Shown piece after piece: positions 24,229 through 33,835 of a DNA stretch of 63,764 nt (positions are counted from its first letter, which is position 1; every line of letters begins with the position of its first letter). This DNA comes from Akkermansiaceae bacterium UBA956 (GTDB lineage: Bacteria; Verrucomicrobiota; Verrucomicrobiia; Verrucomicrobiales; Akkermansiaceae). A program made the translations under genes and the position numbers. The notes under the pieces were generated by a model. That model had not been told where the DNA came from. It made no database searches and was given only the letters and a program-made list of their open reading frames with translations. The DNA is taken from positions 835 to 64,598 of the forward strand of contig DBCO01000035.1 in assembly GCA_002293145.1 (NCBI GenBank), read 5' to 3'.

Positions 24229-25368
24229 ATGCCTGACAAACGCGATTATTACGAAGTCCTCGGTGTCTCGAAATCTGCCAGCGCAGATGAAATCAAAAAA
24301 GCCTACCGCAAGTTGGCGATGCAGTGGCATCCTGACAAAAATCAAGGCGACAAAGCTGCCGAGGAAAAATTCAAAGAACTAGGCGAAGCCTACGACATCC
24401 TCAGCAATCCGGACAAACGTGCCGCCTACGATCGCTACGGCCACCAAGCCTTCAATGGTCCCGGTGGAGGAGGTGGTGGTGGTGGCTTCCACGACCCCAT
24501 GGATCTTTTCCGCGAAGTCTTTGGCGGTGCTTTTGGCGGCGGCGGCTTCGAAGACATGTTTGGAGGCGGCGGTCGTCGCAAAAGCGGCAAACAACGCGGC
24601 AGCGATCTGCGCTATGACCTCGAACTCACCCTCGAAGAAGCGGCAAAGGGCGTTGAAAAAGAACTAGTGATTGAACGCTATGTTGCCTGTGAAAAATGCA
24701 ACAGCTCCGGATCGAAGAGCGGCAGCGGCACGAAAAAATGCCACACCTGCGGCGGTCGCGGCGTAGTCACACGCTCAGCAGGCATTTTCGTTCAACAAAG
24801 CGAATGCCCCACCTGCCATGGCACGGGCGAACTCATCTCCGATCCCTGCGATGCCTGTCGTGGCGAAGGACGTGTGCAAAAAGACACCAACATCAAACTT
24901 CGCATCCCTGGTGGTGTTGATTCCGGCACACGCCTCCGCTCCACGGGCAATGGCGATGCCGGCCTTCGCGGTGGCCCCTCCGGCGATCTCTACGTTTTCC
25001 TCGTCATCAAGCGCCATGATTTCTTCGAACGTGAAGGCGACGACCTCTTCTGCGAAGTCCCCATCTCCTTTGCCACCGCCGCACTCGGCGGGGAAAGCAA
25101 AGTCCCCACGCTCGACGGCCAAGCCTCGATCAAAATCCCCGCCGGCACCCAAGGAGGAACCGTATTCCGCCTCAAGGACAAAGGCATGGCCAGTCTTAAC
25201 AGCACCCGCAAAGGTGACCTCCACGTCACTGTGCAAGTCGAGGTCCCCACCAAACTCAACTCAGAGCAACAAGACAAACTCAAGGCATTTGCCGAATCCA
25301 TCGGTGAAAAAAATAGCCCGATGCAAGAAGGCTTCTTCACCAAGGCAAAGAAGTTTTTCGACATCTAA
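24229..25368 (+). CDS. dnaJ: Chaperone DnaJ
   Basis: A 379-residue co-chaperone that stimulates DnaK ATPase. The J domain has HPD at 34-36, followed by a Gly/Phe-rich linker with a run of Gly (about 77-110). The zinc-finger domain has four Cys pairs: CEKC, CHTCGGRG, CPTCHGTG and CDACRGEG; the first repeat deviates (CEKCNSSGSKSG). The C-terminal substrate-binding domains follow. It is in an operon with grpE. Confidence 0.96.
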   Translation: MPDKRDYYEVLGVSKSASADEIKKAYRKLAMQWHPDKNQGDKAAEEKFKELGEAYDILSNPDKRAAYDRYGHQAFNGPGGGGGGGGFHDPMDLFREVFGGAFGGGGFEDMFGGGGRRKSGKQRGSDLRYDLELTLEEAAKGVEKELVIERYVACEKCNSSGSKSGSGTKKCHTCGGRGVVTRSAGIFVQQSECPTCHGTGELISDPCDACRGEGRVQKDTNIKLRIPGGVDSGTRLRSTGNGDAGLRGGPSGDLYVFLVIKRHDFFEREGDDLFCEVPISFATAALGGESKVPTLDGQASIKIPAGTQGGTVFRLKDKGMASLNSTRKGDLHVTVQVEVPTKLNSEQQDKLKAFAESIGEKNSPMQEGFFTKAKKFFDI

Positions 25369-25371
25369 CAC

Positions 25372-25398
25372 GGGAGGACAGGCGTCTCACCTGTTTTC
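25372..25398. repeat. Palindromic repeat, single copy
   Basis: GGGAGGACAGGCGTCTCACC followed by TGTTTTC, containing an imperfect palindrome around GCGTCTC. The same core recurs inside the glycosyltransferase gene at 55394-55444 and 55664-55713. Here it lies between dnaJ and rsmE. Confidence 0.75.
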
Positions 25399-25440
25399 TA
25401 GCCCATCAACCCATACCAGCTCAGCTAACACATCAACCCC

Positions 25441-26166
25441 ATGGCGCGATTCCATCTTCACCCAAGCGACTGGCAATCTCAGGCCACACTCGATGAGGAG
25501 GAATCGCGCCACTGCTCCCAGGTCTTGCGCATGCAGCTCGGCGATACCCTAACAGCATTCGATGGCTCAGGTAAGCACAGCCTCGCCACCATCATCGAGT
25601 GCCGCAAAAACGCCGTGCGCATCGAGCTAGGAGAAATCATTCACACACCGCCACGCACACCGCTAATCACCCTCGCCCAAGCAGTTCCCAAGGGAAAAAC
25701 CATGGACTGGATCGTCGAGAAAGCCGTCGAACTCGGCGTGCAGCGCATTATCCCCCTCATCACCCGACACAGCGTAGTCAAATACGACTCACACGAGGCG
25801 CCGAAAAAAGCCGAGAAATGGCAAAAGGTAGCCCTCGAAGCCTGCAAACAATGTGGTCAAAATTGGATGCCGATCATCGAAACACCACAAAGCTGGCAAA
25901 CATTCATTCAATCACCGCGCGAGAGTCTAGCGATCATCGCCTCCCTCGCCGAAGGTGCAAGCTCCTTCAAAGAGCTGTTAGAAAAACACCCACACATCGA
26001 GCAAGCCACGCTTCTCGTCGGCCCCGAAGGCGATTTTTCACCTATTGAAATACAAGAAGCCATCAACAACGGATTCCACCCCATTACCCTTGGCGACATC
26101 ATACTACGCTCAGAAACCGCCGCGCTACTTGGCCTCGCCGCATTGCGCTATGAATACAGCTGCTAG
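25441..26166 (+). CDS. rsmE: 16S rRNA (uracil(1498)-N(3))-methyltransferase
   Basis: A 241-residue SPOUT methyltransferase that modifies U1498 of 16S rRNA. The N-terminal PUA-like part (DEEESRHCSQVLRMQLGD) precedes the knotted SAM site: LLVGPEGDFSPIEIQEAI and LGDIILRSETAALLGLAAL. EKAVELGVQRIIPLITRHSV is the family middle motif. It stands alone, 72 bases after dnaJ. Confidence 0.94.
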   Translation: MARFHLHPSDWQSQATLDEEESRHCSQVLRMQLGDTLTAFDGSGKHSLATIIECRKNAVRIELGEIIHTPPRTPLITLAQAVPKGKTMDWIVEKAVELGVQRIIPLITRHSVVKYDSHEAPKKAEKWQKVALEACKQCGQNWMPIIETPQSWQTFIQSPRESLAIIASLAEGASSFKELLEKHPHIEQATLLVGPEGDFSPIEIQEAINNGFHPITLGDIILRSETAALLGLAALRYEYSC

Positions 26167-26263
26167 CTATCCTCCAAGTATTCACACTCAGAAATAAATC
26201 ACGAAAACCCATACACAAAGAAACATTCGACCACTTCTCAACGTTTATTGTCAAATCAACCAC

Positions 26264-29251
26264 ATGCTCAATCCCATGAACAAGTACATTCCTAGCCTAC
26301 TATCGGCCCTTACCCTCTCCGCTGCGGCAAACCCCACCGACCTCACTTACACGAAATACGCTGGCAGCGATCTAGCTCCTTCCCCTGCCTGCATCGCCGC
26401 ATCCGCCACCGGCGAAGTCTACGTAGGAGTCGACCTCCTCGGCTCCCTCGGCAAAGGTCCAGGAAAAGGCCGCATCGTGCGTCTCATCGATACCGACAAC
26501 GACGGCAAAGCCGACAAACACACCATCTTCGCCGCACTGGACAACCCACGCGGCATCATCTCCTTCGGCGACAAACTCTACGTCCTTCATACAGTCATCC
26601 CTGCAGACACCGGAATTCTCACCGGAATGCACCTCTCCGTCCTCGAAGACAAAAACAACGATGGCATCGCAGACGGCCCGCCCAAAATTCTCGTCCGCGA
26701 TATCTCCGTCCCGAAACACAACCAAGACCGCGGCGCTGACCACACCACCAACGGCATCCGCATGGGCATCGACGGATGGATTTACATCTCCGTCGGCGAC
26801 TTCGGCTTTGTCAACGCACAAGGTACTGATGGCACCACCCTCACCATGCTCGGCGGCGGCATCGTTCGTGTCCGCCCCGATGGATCCGAATTGGAAACCT
26901 ATACCCAAGGCCACCGTAACGTCTACGACGTAGCCATCGACCCCTTCCTCAACGTCTTTAGTCGCGAAAACACCAACGACGGCGGCGGCTGGAACGTCCG
27001 CTTCGCCCACCACATCCAAACCGGACAATACGGCTACCCGATCCTCTTCAAAAGCTTCACTAACGAAATCATCCCCGCCCTCGAAGACCTCGGCGGAGGC
27101 TCCGGCACTGGCGCACTTTTCCTTGATGAAGCCAGCTGGCCAGAAAAGTATAACAAAACACCGATGATGGCAGACTGGGGCCGCAACCAAGTCTACATCC
27201 ACCGCCTCACAACAGACGGACCATCCTTTACCCAAAAACCCGAAGATTTCATCGGCATCTCTCAACCCGCAGACCTCGATGTCGATGGTTCTGGCCGCCT
27301 CTACATCGCCGCATGGGAAGGTGCTGGCTACAAAGGAAGCCCTGAACGTGGCTTCGTTCAACGCATCGTCCCGATCGACTGGACCTACAAACCCTTCCCT
27401 GACCTTGCCCAACTCGGCCCAGACTCAGTGGTCAAAGGTCTCAATACCGAAAGCGCCACCACCCGCCTTGCTACCCAGCAGGAAATCCTCACTCGCGGCG
27501 ATAAATCACTGGCTCCCGCCATCCTCGCGATTGCGAAAGAAGCCAAAAACCCGCTCGCCGCTCGCGTCGCCGCGATCTTCACTTACAAGCAACTGCTAGG
27601 AACTGAAGCCAACCCCGCGCTCCTCGAACTCGTCGCCGACTCAGCGCTCACCGAATTCGCCCTCCGCGCCGCTGCTGACCGCCTCAAACAAAACACCAAC
27701 CTCCCCCTCGCACCCTTCCAAAAAGCTCTGACCAGCACAAATCCTAGAGCACAAGCTGCTGCTGCCGTCGCCCTCGGCCGCATCGGCAAAAAAGAAGCGG
27801 CTGAAGCACTTCTTGCGGTCGCTATACCACCCGTCAGCAGACAGACGCCCACCGCTGCTCCTAAACCCCCGCTCTTTGAAAGCGCTATTCTAACAGACAA
27901 AGAAAGCATCGACATCGAAATTAGCCTCGTCGGCATCAACAACCTCTACCTCGTTGTCGAAGAAGGTGGCAACGGTAACGGCGGCGATCACGGCGGCTGG
28001 TTCGACCCTATCCTCACCAACCGCGAAGGCAAGGAAATCCCACTCACCCAACTCAAGTGGAAATCCGCAACCCAAGGCTGGGGCAAAACAGAAATCAATC
28101 AATCACCCACCGGAGCACCGCTCCTGCGCGCCGATGGCAAACCCCACACCCAAGGCATCGGCACCCACTCTCATTCGGTTATTCATTACGTCATTCCTGG
28201 TGCGATGCAAAAACTCAAAGTCACCGCTGGACTCTGCTCCACGCACAATCCAGGCGCCACTGTCAATTTCAGAATCCTCGCGGAACCACCGGTAGGCACC
28301 AACTCCAAAGAAGGCCCGCACGCCACACCCAATCCAGCTGTAATCATCCCACACCTCGCCATCCACTCGCTCGTCTCCCTGAAAGCCATCGAGCAATCAC
28401 TCGCAGCCGTCGATAGCGTCAGTAGCGATGGTGCACTCCGCACACTCCACCTCATACACGACCCCGCCGTCGTTGATGGACTGCTTGCCAAACACGCCTC
28501 CACATCGGACCCCGAACTCAAAAACAAAATCCTCACCGCACTCGCCCGCCTTTACACCCGCGAAGCTGCGTATGACGGATCATGGTGGTGGAGCACCCAG
28601 CCAGACACCCGTGGCCCCTACTACAAACCCATCCTCTGGACAAAATCCGCTGACATCGAAAAACGCTTCCGCGACGTTTGGGCTACCGCCGATAACGACC
28701 AAAAAGCCTTCCTCACCATGCTTGCCAATAAACACCGCATGAACCTCGAAGGCATCGGCGAAGTCGAGAAAACCGGTGGCAAAAAAGAAAAAACCATCGG
28801 TGAAATCTCCATCGAAGACATCATGCTCACCCTCGACACAATGAAAGGCGACCCCAATAAAGGCCGCGACCTCATGAAGACCCAAGCCTGTGCCGCCTGT
28901 CACAGTGTCGCCGATGCTGACCCGAAACGCGGGCCAGAGCTCAACAAAATCGGGGCCTCCCTAAACCGCGAAGCCATCGCCGAAGCCATCCTCAAACCAG
29001 ACGCCGCCATCTCCAAATCCTGGGTCGATGTCACCACCAACGACGGAACCACTCACCAAGGCACCCTCGTCGAAAAATCAGACACCAAAATCATCGTCCG
29101 CAATATCGCCGGCATCCCTACCACTCTCAAGCCTGCTGATGTGAAAGACATCAAAACGTCAGCTTCCACCCTCATGGGCCCTCACCTCCTAGACGCTCTC
29201 ACCATGGAGCAATTCGCCGACGTCATCTCATACCTCCACTCTCTCAAATAA
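26264..29251 (+). CDS. Secreted beta-propeller protein with PVC-type haem-binding domain
   Basis: A 995-residue exported protein; signal peptide MNKYIPSLLSALTLSAAA (the second ATG, 26276, is equally likely as start). A PVC-type membrane-bound-dehydrogenase-like beta-propeller covers about 25-370 (NPRGIISFGDKLYV, GHRNVYDVAIDP, DLDVDGSGRLYIAAWEG). HEAT-like helices follow (390-530), then an NPCBM-like lectin domain (about 540-690, GIGTHSHSVIHYVIPG), another helical part, and a terminal cytochrome c-like domain with haem motif CAACH at 876-880 and a distal Met. This architecture is typical of Planctomycetes and Verrucomicrobia, where such proteins are linked to polysaccharide degradation; substrate unknown. 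Confidence 0.85.
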   Translation: MLNPMNKYIPSLLSALTLSAAANPTDLTYTKYAGSDLAPSPACIAASATGEVYVGVDLLGSLGKGPGKGRIVRLIDTDNDGKADKHTIFAALDNPRGIISFGDKLYVLHTVIPADTGILTGMHLSVLEDKNNDGIADGPPKILVRDISVPKHNQDRGADHTTNGIRMGIDGWIYISVGDFGFVNAQGTDGTTLTMLGGGIVRVRPDGSELETYTQGHRNVYDVAIDPFLNVFSRENTNDGGGWNVRFAHHIQTGQYGYPILFKSFTNEIIPALEDLGGGSGTGALFLDEASWPEKYNKTPMMADWGRNQVYIHRLTTDGPSFTQKPEDFIGISQPADLDVDGSGRLYIAAWEGAGYKGSPERGFVQRIVPIDWTYKPFPDLAQLGPDSVVKGLNTESATTRLATQQEILTRGDKSLAPAILAIAKEAKNPLAARVAAIFTYKQLLGTEANPALLELVADSALTEFALRAAADRLKQNTNLPLAPFQKALTSTNPRAQAAAAVALGRIGKKEAAEALLAVAIPPVSRQTPTAAPKPPLFESAILTDKESIDIEISLVGINNLYLVVEEGGNGNGGDHGGWFDPILTNREGKEIPLTQLKWKSATQGWGKTEINQSPTGAPLLRADGKPHTQGIGTHSHSVIHYVIPGAMQKLKVTAGLCSTHNPGATVNFRILAEPPVGTNSKEGPHATPNPAVIIPHLAIHSLVSLKAIEQSLAAVDSVSSDGALRTLHLIHDPAVVDGLLAKHASTSDPELKNKILTALARLYTREAAYDGSWWWSTQPDTRGPYYKPILWTKSADIEKRFRDVWATADNDQKAFLTMLANKHRMNLEGIGEVEKTGGKKEKTIGEISIEDIMLTLDTMKGDPNKGRDLMKTQACAACHSVADADPKRGPELNKIGASLNREAIAEAILKPDAAISKSWVDVTTNDGTTHQGTLVEKSDTKIIVRNIAGIPTTLKPADVKDIKTSASTLMGPHLLDALTMEQFADVISYLHSLK

Positions 29252-29312
29252 TCAGAGATGGAGTAATGCCACCCACACATGGTTCTAGCAATAAATAGCA
29301 CCACCTTGGACT

Positions 29313-29356
29313 GCGGCAGGCCCGCTGCCGCTTTCCAGAAAGGCAGCCCTGCTGCC
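29313..29356. repeat. Paired GC-rich palindromes (REP-like)
   Basis: GCGGCAG (29313-29319) pairs with CTGCCGC (29325-29331). After 10 bases, GGCAGC (29342-29347) pairs with GCTGCC (29351-29356). The two hairpins are diverged versions of one sequence, as in REP/BIME elements. They may act as a bidirectional terminator or be mobile repeats. Confidence 0.55.
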
Positions 29357-29531
29357 GCCAGCCCGAATGCACAAAAAAACTACCCCCACCCAACGCACCT
29401 CAGAACAACCCCTGCTTCGTTACCTTTGTTACCTTCTGTAAAAAAATCTTCCTCCTTCAAACTTCGTGTCTTTGCGGTTCCATCGTTGCCTTCTTCCCGA
29501 AATCCAAATTTGATAACCAGTTCATGACTTT

Positions 29532-29685
29532 ATCACCCGAATTCAAGTAATGCCAATCTCGCGGAGCCCCTCTCCAGCACACTCACGGGCGTGTCGGACT
29601 GCGTCCAAAGCCTCTGCTGCTTGGCATTACCTGAATGCGTAATGCCTATACCATAGCGCGACCTATTAGGCTCTACTCGGGTGAT
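29532..29685. repeat. Long nested inverted repeat
   Basis: ATTCAAGTAATGCCAA (29541-29556) pairs with TTGGCATTACCTGAAT (29621-29636) at 15 of 16 positions. Outside it, ATCACCCGA (29532-29540) pairs perfectly with TCGGGTGAT (29677-29685). The 64-base centre has no coding potential. It may be a MITE-like element or its remnant. Confidence 0.5.
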
Positions 29686-29781
29686 CCGAATTCAGCAATT
29701 CTCGCCGAGCTTTTTCAGGAGCATGAATCATATTTCCCCAATGAAACTCTTCGATGAAGAACGCGAATCACTTCATGAAAC

Positions 29782-30576
29782 TCAAATCCCCAGCTGCTCG
29801 GGTAATGCCGTGCGCGGGCGATCAGTGAGAATTTCTGGCTCTCCATCGGTAATTAACACCGTGTGCTCGAAATGGGCTGATGGCTTGCGATCTTCGGTGA
29901 CCACAGTCCATCCATCCGCTAAGATTTTGACATAGGCCACACCAGCATTGACCATGGGCTCAATCGCTAAGGTCATTCCTGGCTCGAGTATCGGAGTTTT
30001 CCCTTGAGGGCGGTAGTTTGGCACTTGAGGCTCCTCGTGAAGGTCTCGTCCGACACCATGCCCAACAAACTCTCTTACAACCGAAAAACCTAAGGGTTTT
30101 ACATGCGCTTCAACAGCTCCGCAAAGATCAGCAAGACGCAAACCTGCACGGGCAAAAGAAATCGCATCGTAGAGCGATTGCTCGGTCGCAGCTAAAAGAC
30201 GCTTCGTTTCTAACGAGATCTCCCCTACCGGCACAGTCAAAGCGTTATCACCAATCCAGCCATTTTGCACGATACCTACATCGAGGCTGACGATGTCACC
30301 GGGCTGAATCATCCGCTGATTGCCAATGCCATGCACCACTTCTTCGTTCAACGAAATGCAGGTAAATGCAGGAAATCCACGATAGCCCAGAAATGCACTG
30401 CGGCAGCCGCGCGCCTTCATCAGCTCACCAGCAAATTGATCCACCTCCAAGGTCGTTTTACCGGGGGCAATAAAAGCAGCCACCTCTTGAAGAATTTGTG
30501 ATGCAGTGTGACATGCCGCCCGCATTAGCTCCAGCTCACGGCCATGTTTCAGTTTAATCTTCGTGCGTTTTGCCAT
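29782..30576 (-). CDS. map: Type I methionine aminopeptidase
   Basis: Removes the N-terminal Met from nascent proteins. The ATG at 30576 (MAKRTKIKLKHGRELELMR) gives 264 residues; a TTG 18 bases upstream only extends the frame. The metal ligands of the pita-bread fold are visible: Asp in SLDVGIVQNGWIGD, His in GHGVGRDLHEEP, and the two Glu in LAIEPMV and VVTEDRKPSAHFEHT. It lies downstream of secY, as in many spc operons, but a strong terminator lies between them. Confidence 0.94.
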   Translation of the reverse strand: MAKRTKIKLKHGRELELMRAACHTASQILQEVAAFIAPGKTTLEVDQFAGELMKARGCRSAFLGYRGFPAFTCISLNEEVVHGIGNQRMIQPGDIVSLDVGIVQNGWIGDNALTVPVGEISLETKRLLAATEQSLYDAISFARAGLRLADLCGAVEAHVKPLGFSVVREFVGHGVGRDLHEEPQVPNYRPQGKTPILEPGMTLAIEPMVNAGVAYVKILADGWTVVTEDRKPSAHFEHTVLITDGEPEILTDRPRTALPEQLGI

Positions 30577-30605
30577 AGGAGAAATCTTTATCAATTAGTA
30601 ATATG

Positions 30606-30639
30606 AAAAAAGCAAGCTGCACTCTCAGGCGCAGCTTGC
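30606..30639 (-). terminator. Intrinsic terminator after secY
   Basis: Read leftward, GCAAGCTGC (complement of 30631-30639) pairs with GCAGCTTGC (complement of 30612-30620) over a 10-base loop, followed by TTTTTT (complement of 30606-30611). A perfect 9-bp stem with a U-run. It ends the ribosomal operon or strongly reduces read-through into map. Confidence 0.85.
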
Positions 30640-30665
30640 TCATAAAAACATCAGAGTCCGAACAA

Positions 30666-32168
30666 TTAACTTTGAGCAATCCAGATCGCGGCACCCGAAA
30701 TGGCCAAGATCGCGATTACGACCCAGAGGAAAATCAACAAGCTGCTGGATGCGGCATTGCCACCTTGTTGCAGGCGATCATAGCGACCTTTGAGTTTACC
30801 TTTGCGCAAGAAGCCATCGTAGTGACGTTGCAGCAAATGCGTTTCCACTTGGCGCATAACATCGAGCACTACGCCTACGAGAATCAACAAACTCGTGCCA
30901 CCGAAAAATTGCAGGATCGGCGATGCTTTATCAATGTTCATCATCCAACCCAAACCGGAGGGGAGCACAAACACGATGGTAAGGAAAATCGCACCAGCAA
31001 AAGTCAGGCGGGTCATTGTGAAGTCGAGAAACTCACCGGTTGGTTTACCCGGACGCACACCTGGAATGTAGCCGCCATTGCGCTTGAGGTCTTCGGCAAT
31101 TTGTGAAGGATTGAACATCGTGGCGACCCAGAAGTACGAGAAGAAGAAAATCCCCAACGCGCCCAGTGTGTAGTAAAGCCAGCCTTGACCAACTGCATAT
31201 TGAAGTTTTTGTGACCAAGAAGCAGTGCTACCAATCATCTGCAAAATGATACCAGGCAAGGTGATCACCGCAGATACGAAAATGATCGGCATCACGCCTG
31301 AATAGTTAACCTTCAAGGGAAGATACTGCGTTTGACCGCCGAATTGCTTCTTGCCGACAACGCGTTTGGCGTATTGCACCGTGATTCGACGCTGCGCTTG
31401 CGTGATCGAAATCACCGCAGCAATTACGAAAACCAAGAAAGCAATCATGAACACCAACTTCAACGCGATAAATGGATTTGCTTCCGCTCCGGTTGTAAAC
31501 ATTTTCCAAGCCAACACCAAGGCGCCTGGCAGAGCTGAAATGATGTTGACCATGATGATGATCGAGACACCGTTACCGATACCGCGCTCAGTCATTTGAT
31601 CACCGATCCACATCAGTAACATTGTACCAGCGACAATGACCATCAAGGCCATCGATTGCCATGCAACACTGAATACGGGGACTAGCGATCCGCCGTTCAA
31701 GACCTTGCCAATGCCAGGCATCAAGCCCTCCAATTGTTCAGGGCTAGCCAAAGTACGGGTAAGGAAATAACCCTGCACCAAGGCAATGAAAAGGGCAAGG
31801 TAGCGAGTCCACTGGGTAATCTTTTGGCGACCACCTTCTTCACGCGAGAGCTTCGACAGCTTCGGCACAACCGCAGTCATCAATTGAATCATAATCGATG
31901 CCGAAATGTAAGGCATGATGCCCAAGGCAAAGATACCGGCCTGCTGCAGACCACCACCAGAGAAAATTGTTAACATGGCAGTCAGCGGGTTGCTGGTGCC
32001 GCCGTCGCTTTTTGCTACACTTTTCGTCCACTCATCGATCAAGCCCGAGTCAACGCCAGGAATGGTGATATGGACACCAAGACGAACGATGATGATCATC
32101 GCCAAGGTAAAAAGAATTCTGTCGCGCAGTTCGGCAACGCGCCAAGTATTAAGAAATGCAGATATCAT
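30666..32168 (-). CDS. secY: Preprotein translocase subunit SecY
   Basis: The channel subunit of the Sec translocon. The ATG at 32168 (MISAFLNTWRVAELRDRI) gives 500 residues; the frame extends upstream without need. About ten membrane segments are seen, with the plug-region motif LGIMPYISASIMIQL, the cytosolic loop RRITVQYAKRVVG, and LKRNGGYIPGVRPGKPT between segments 8 and 9. It is longer than E. coli SecY (443), partly through larger loops around residues 30-60 and 160-180. It follows rplO after about 110 bases. Confidence 0.95.
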   Translation of the reverse strand: MISAFLNTWRVAELRDRILFTLAMIIIVRLGVHITIPGVDSGLIDEWTKSVAKSDGGTSNPLTAMLTIFSGGGLQQAGIFALGIMPYISASIMIQLMTAVVPKLSKLSREEGGRQKITQWTRYLALFIALVQGYFLTRTLASPEQLEGLMPGIGKVLNGGSLVPVFSVAWQSMALMVIVAGTMLLMWIGDQMTERGIGNGVSIIIMVNIISALPGALVLAWKMFTTGAEANPFIALKLVFMIAFLVFVIAAVISITQAQRRITVQYAKRVVGKKQFGGQTQYLPLKVNYSGVMPIIFVSAVITLPGIILQMIGSTASWSQKLQYAVGQGWLYYTLGALGIFFFSYFWVATMFNPSQIAEDLKRNGGYIPGVRPGKPTGEFLDFTMTRLTFAGAIFLTIVFVLPSGLGWMMNIDKASPILQFFGGTSLLILVGVVLDVMRQVETHLLQRHYDGFLRKGKLKGRYDRLQQGGNAASSSLLIFLWVVIAILAISGAAIWIAQS

Positions 32169-32277
32169 AGAGTTATTGTGAGAACGGATGTGCCGCGGTA
32201 ATATAAACAGTGCGAGGAAGTGCGCAAGCACTTCCCCGCAGAAATGGAGATTTCTTTCCGAACGCGAGGAGGATCAA

Positions 32278-32724
32278 TCAAGCGGACTGGATGGTACCAC
32301 CTGCTTTTTCAATCTTCTCACGAGCCGTAGCGCTAACGTGGGTAATCTGGATCGTGAGATTCTTGGTGAGGTCCCCATTACCGAGGATTTTCACGTGATC
32401 ATAACGACCATTCACGATGCCTACGGAGCGCAGAAGTTCTTCAGTGATCACGGTGCCATTCTCGAAGTTTTCTTCGAGCGTGGAGACGTTCACACCAAAC
32501 ACCTTGGTCTTGTAGTCGTAATTGTTGAAGCCGCGCTTAGGCAGACGACGGTGAAGAGGCATCTGACCACCTTCAAAGCCGACACGGACAGTGCCGCCGG
32601 AGCGAGCTTTTTGTCCTTTGTTGCCTTTGCCGGAGGTTTTGCCGTGACCGGAGCTTTCACCGCAACCAAGACGCTTCACGCGATGCTTGGATCCGGGATT
32701 GGGAGATAATGTATGAAGTTTCAT
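32278..32724 (-). CDS. rplO: 50S ribosomal protein L15
   Basis: 148 residues. The Gly-rich N-terminal tail that penetrates 23S rRNA is clear (RLGCGESSGHGKTSGKGNKG), followed by the globular domain with FEGGQMPLHRRLPKRGFNN. It directly follows rpsE; rpmD (L30), usually between them, is absent. Confidence 0.95.
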   Translation of the reverse strand: MKLHTLSPNPGSKHRVKRLGCGESSGHGKTSGKGNKGQKARSGGTVRVGFEGGQMPLHRRLPKRGFNNYDYKTKVFGVNVSTLEENFENGTVITEELLRSVGIVNGRYDHVKILGNGDLTKNLTIQITHVSATAREKIEKAGGTIQSA

Positions 32725-32745
32725 TTCCTAGTGGATGATAAGGGG

Positions 32746-33423
32746 TTAGATAGACTTCTCACGGACTTTTTTGCCACGTGAGCTGAGGATCGTCTCACGC
32801 GTACGGAGAGCGGACAGAGCCTTGATGGTCGCTTTGACCACGTTGGCATGGTTGGAGGAGCCCATGGATTTCGCTAAGATGTCTTTCACACCAGCGGCTT
32901 CACATACGGCACGCACACCACCACCAGCAATAATTCCCGTTCCGGGAGATGCTGGCTTAAGCAACACTTTGCCACCGCCGAATTCAGCGTAGGTTTCGTG
33001 CGGCACGGTGCCATTAACAATGCAAACAGTTGTCATGTTCTTGCGAGCTGCTTGACCACCTTTTTTGATCGCATCGGAAACTTCCTTCGCTTTGCCGAAG
33101 CCAAGACCGACTTTGCCTTCTTTATCACCGCACACAACGAGTGCGGAAAAGCTGAAACGGCGACCACCTTTGACGACTTTGGCGCAACGGTTGATGAATA
33201 CCACTTTTTCAGAGATACCATCGTCCACCTCTTGGCGGCGATCGTCGCGACGTGGGCCACGGTTGTTGCCACCTTGGCCACCGCGGTTGAAGCCACCTGG
33301 ACCACCAGGACCACCACGACGATTGTCGAAGCCGCCAGAGTTAGCAACGGGGCCGAGTGCCGTGTCTTCGGCAGCTGGTGCCTCAGGAGTGGGAGTAACG
33401 GGAATGTCAGAATCTGTAACCAT
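32746..33423 (-). CDS. rpsE: 30S ribosomal protein S5 with Gly/Arg-rich N-terminal extension
   Basis: 225 residues, against about 166 in E. coli. The core begins near residue 68 (EKVVFINRCAKVVKGGRRF) and contains the KVGLGFGKAKEV loop. The first ~65 residues are an added tail: an Ala/Pro/acidic part, then GGPGGPGGFNRGG, GGNNRGPRRDDRR. Similar Asn/Arg/Gly sequence ends S3 of the same operon; the two proteins neighbour each other at the mRNA entry channel. Confidence 0.94.
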   Translation of the reverse strand: MVTDSDIPVTPTPEAPAAEDTALGPVANSGGFDNRRGGPGGPGGFNRGGQGGNNRGPRRDDRRQEVDDGISEKVVFINRCAKVVKGGRRFSFSALVVCGDKEGKVGLGFGKAKEVSDAIKKGGQAARKNMTTVCIVNGTVPHETYAEFGGGKVLLKPASPGTGIIAGGGVRAVCEAAGVKDILAKSMGSSNHANVVKATIKALSALRTRETILSSRGKKVREKSI

Positions 33424-33437
33424 GATAAATGTTTATA

Positions 33438-33794
33438 TTAGAATTGGAGACCGGCTTCCCGGGCGGCTTCGGCGAGAGCTTTCACTTTGCCATGATAAAT
33501 GTGACCACCACGGTCAAAGACTACGTTGCTGATGTTCGCTGCCTTGGCGCGCTCTGCGATGAGGGCACCGATGCTACGAGCGCATTCAACGTTTGCCTGT
33601 GGATTGCCGACAGCTTTGTCGAGAGTCGAGGCGGAAACGAGGGTGCGGCGTGCTACGTCGTCCACGATTTGGACATACACATGTTGATTGGAGAAATGCA
33701 CGGCGAGGCGTGGGCGGCATGGTGTGCCGGTGACCTTGCGACGGATGCGCTTGTGAACGCGCTGCCGGATTTCTTTGCGATTGATCGTACTCAT
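33438..33794 (-). CDS. rplR: 50S ribosomal protein L18
   Basis: 118 residues, normal length. Basic N-terminus (RQRVHKRIRRKVTG) and the 5S rRNA-binding core PRLAVHFSNQHVYVQIVDD; ends AREAGLQF. It lies 14 bases upstream of the rpsE start. Confidence 0.95.
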   Translation of the reverse strand: MSTINRKEIRQRVHKRIRRKVTGTPCRPRLAVHFSNQHVYVQIVDDVARRTLVSASTLDKAVGNPQANVECARSIGALIAERAKAANISNVVFDRGGHIYHGKVKALAEAAREAGLQF

Positions 33795-33835
33795 GAAATT
33801 CTTGTATTTTTGGGTTCGTTAGGTTGAGCGGCAGG

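Larger units (their letters stand above)
29252..29781. other. Non-coding gap rich in palindromes
   Basis: Convergent gene ends flank this gap. It contains two GC-rich hairpins (29313-29331 and 29342-29356) and a longer nested palindrome (29532-29685). No gene is supported. Confidence 0.55.

Noticed and set aside
26372..27412. 346-codon minus-strand open frame
   Set aside because: Antisense to the beta-propeller of the haem-binding protein; composition is typical of a shadow.
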